Shown here in pieces: positions 63,548 to 64,000 of a stretch of DNA of 64,000 nt. Position numbers and translations under genes: made by a program. The notes under the pieces are model-generated. The model did no database searches, had not been told where the DNA came from, and worked only from the letters and a program-made list of their open reading frames with translations. Position 1 is the first letter of the stretch. Every line of letters begins with the position of its first letter. The stretch covers positions 124,001-188,000 of the forward strand of contig NZ_JAHIAB010000004.1 in assembly GCF_018760365.1 (NCBI RefSeq). The letters run 5' to 3'. This DNA is from Pseudooceanicola endophyticus. Lineage in GTDB: Bacteria > Pseudomonadota > Alphaproteobacteria > Rhodobacterales > Rhodobacteraceae.

Positions 63548-64000
63548 TCAGCGCAGCACCACGGGCCCTTCCGGCCCGTCATAGGTTGCGGCCAGGGAGG
63601 GCAGGGCATCGGTGACGAAGTCCAGCCGGGCGTCCTGGATCAGCGGCGCCAGCAGGGCCTGCAACCGCGCGGCCTCGGGGTGGCGGATTTCCAGCCGGCT
63701 GAGGCGCATTGCGCTCTCGGGCATCCGCCGGGTCGGGATCTCGCCCTCGGTGTCCCAGTCGATGAAGGTCGGAAAGCAGCCGTCGAAGGGCAGGCTACCG
63801 TCCTCGGGCACGCAGATCAGCCAGCGCATCGCGCCGCGCCGGCCCTCGATCACGGGGCCGTTCTCCGGGGGCAGCAGGGCGCGCTTTTCGCGCAGGCCCC
63901 GGATTCGGGCCACCCAATGCACCAGCCGGGGGGCGGTCGGCGCCCGGTCCAGCGCGAACCAGCGCGGGCGGGGGGCGGTCTCTCCGGGCTGCGGCGCGAT
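63548..64000 (-). CDS. Glyoxalase-like (VOC superfamily) protein, N-terminus outside the window
   Basis: Only the last 150 residues are in the window; the frame is open to base 64000. The visible part begins IAPQPGETAPRPRWFALDRA and holds MRWLICVPEDGSLPFDGCFP then TFIDWDTEGEIPTRRMPES, typical of the Glyoxalase_3-type domain whose N-terminal part (with an EIIAPDP-like motif) should lie just beyond the edge. Family function is mostly unknown. It converges with hsp20 and shares the terminator region. Confidence 0.85.
   Translation of the reverse strand: MAPQPGETAPRPRWFALDRAPTAPRLVHWVARIRGLREKRALLPPENGPVIEGRRGAMRWLICVPEDGSLPFDGCFPTFIDWDTEGEIPTRRMPESAMRLSRLEIRHPEAARLQALLAPLIQDARLDFVTDALPSLAATYDGPEGPVVLR

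Overview
This is a 64 kb piece of a high-GC alphaproteobacterial chromosome, almost certainly from the Rhodobacteraceae (order Rhodobacterales). The support is the CcrM adenine methylase with GANTC sites in its own leader, a Rhodobacter-type porin, the blocks lpxK / KdtA-like / DUF4170 / CysQ-like / PmbA and leuS / lptE / holA, a TIGR03862 flavoprotein, a DUF5928 glycosyltransferase, and coding density above 90 percent. I do not name a genus. No tRNA, rRNA, CRISPR array, transposase or phage gene was seen, so this looks like core chromosome with a few accessory genes.

Layout. 1-4.4 kb: a purine (ureide) degradation cluster: nucleobase permease, AllA, ureidoglycine aminohydrolase, a fused allantoinase / OHCU decarboxylase, and divergent HIU hydrolase. 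4.6-8.6 kb: an OmpA-type lipoprotein, an AraC-MGMT repair fusion, a Hint-domain protein, endonuclease III and adenosine kinase. 8.7-13.5 kb: a minus-strand block with LpxK, a degenerate KdtA-like protein, DUF4170, a CysQ-like phosphatase and PmbA. 13.7-22.1 kb: an SDR, a TIGR03862 flavoprotein, holA-lptE-leuS, a GT4 glycosyltransferase and a DUF3576 lipoprotein. 22.4-29.5 kb: porin, PLP-binding protein, a divergent hybrid kinase / LuxR regulator pair, an FGE-like protein and a TetR regulator. 29.9-35.2 kb: a polyamine-type ABC importer with two unusually enlarged permeases. 35.3-40.9 kb: PxpA, a membrane-anchored winged-helix regulator with a small secreted partner, RNase HII, CcrM and a darcynin-like / TetR pair. 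40.9-47.2 kb: a sulfotransferase divergent from a GT14/DUF5928 glycosyltransferase, a HIT protein, a zf-CHCC protein and DNA polymerase I. 47.2-50.7 kb: a MerR regulator divergent from a zinc-type CDF exporter, a WYL regulator, a VOC protein and a hydroxypyruvate isomerase-like protein. 50.7-58.8 kb: DUF1285 and the MoxR-DUF58-DUF4159 membrane operon. 58.9-64 kb: glycolate oxidase glcDEF, Hsp20 and a glyoxalase-like protein cut by the window edge.

How genes may work together. The ureide pathway ends in glyoxylate; glcDEF makes glyoxylate from glycolate and the Hyi-like enzyme may act just downstream, so the window holds three entries to glyoxylate metabolism, though not in one operon. LPS and surface genes (lpxK, KdtA-like, lptE, GT4, sulfotransferase, GT14) recur across the window.

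Most notable observations: (1) a dispersed 3'-UTR repeat at eight loci, each with a near-invariant GGGGGC-N3-GCCCCC hairpin, a second hairpin whose sequence differs at every locus while its pairing is kept, and a conserved tail; one copy has been translated into the C-terminus of GlcD and supplies the glcE start. (2) A ROSE-like RNA thermometer with the diagnostic bulged G, plus a sigma-32-like promoter, ahead of hsp20. (3) A textbook MerR promoter with a 19-bp spacer ahead of the CDF exporter. (4) Paired GANTC sites in the ccrM promoter. (5) A KdtA-like protein lacking the catalytic Glu and the C-terminal signature. (6) A permease with about 270 extra periplasmic residues.
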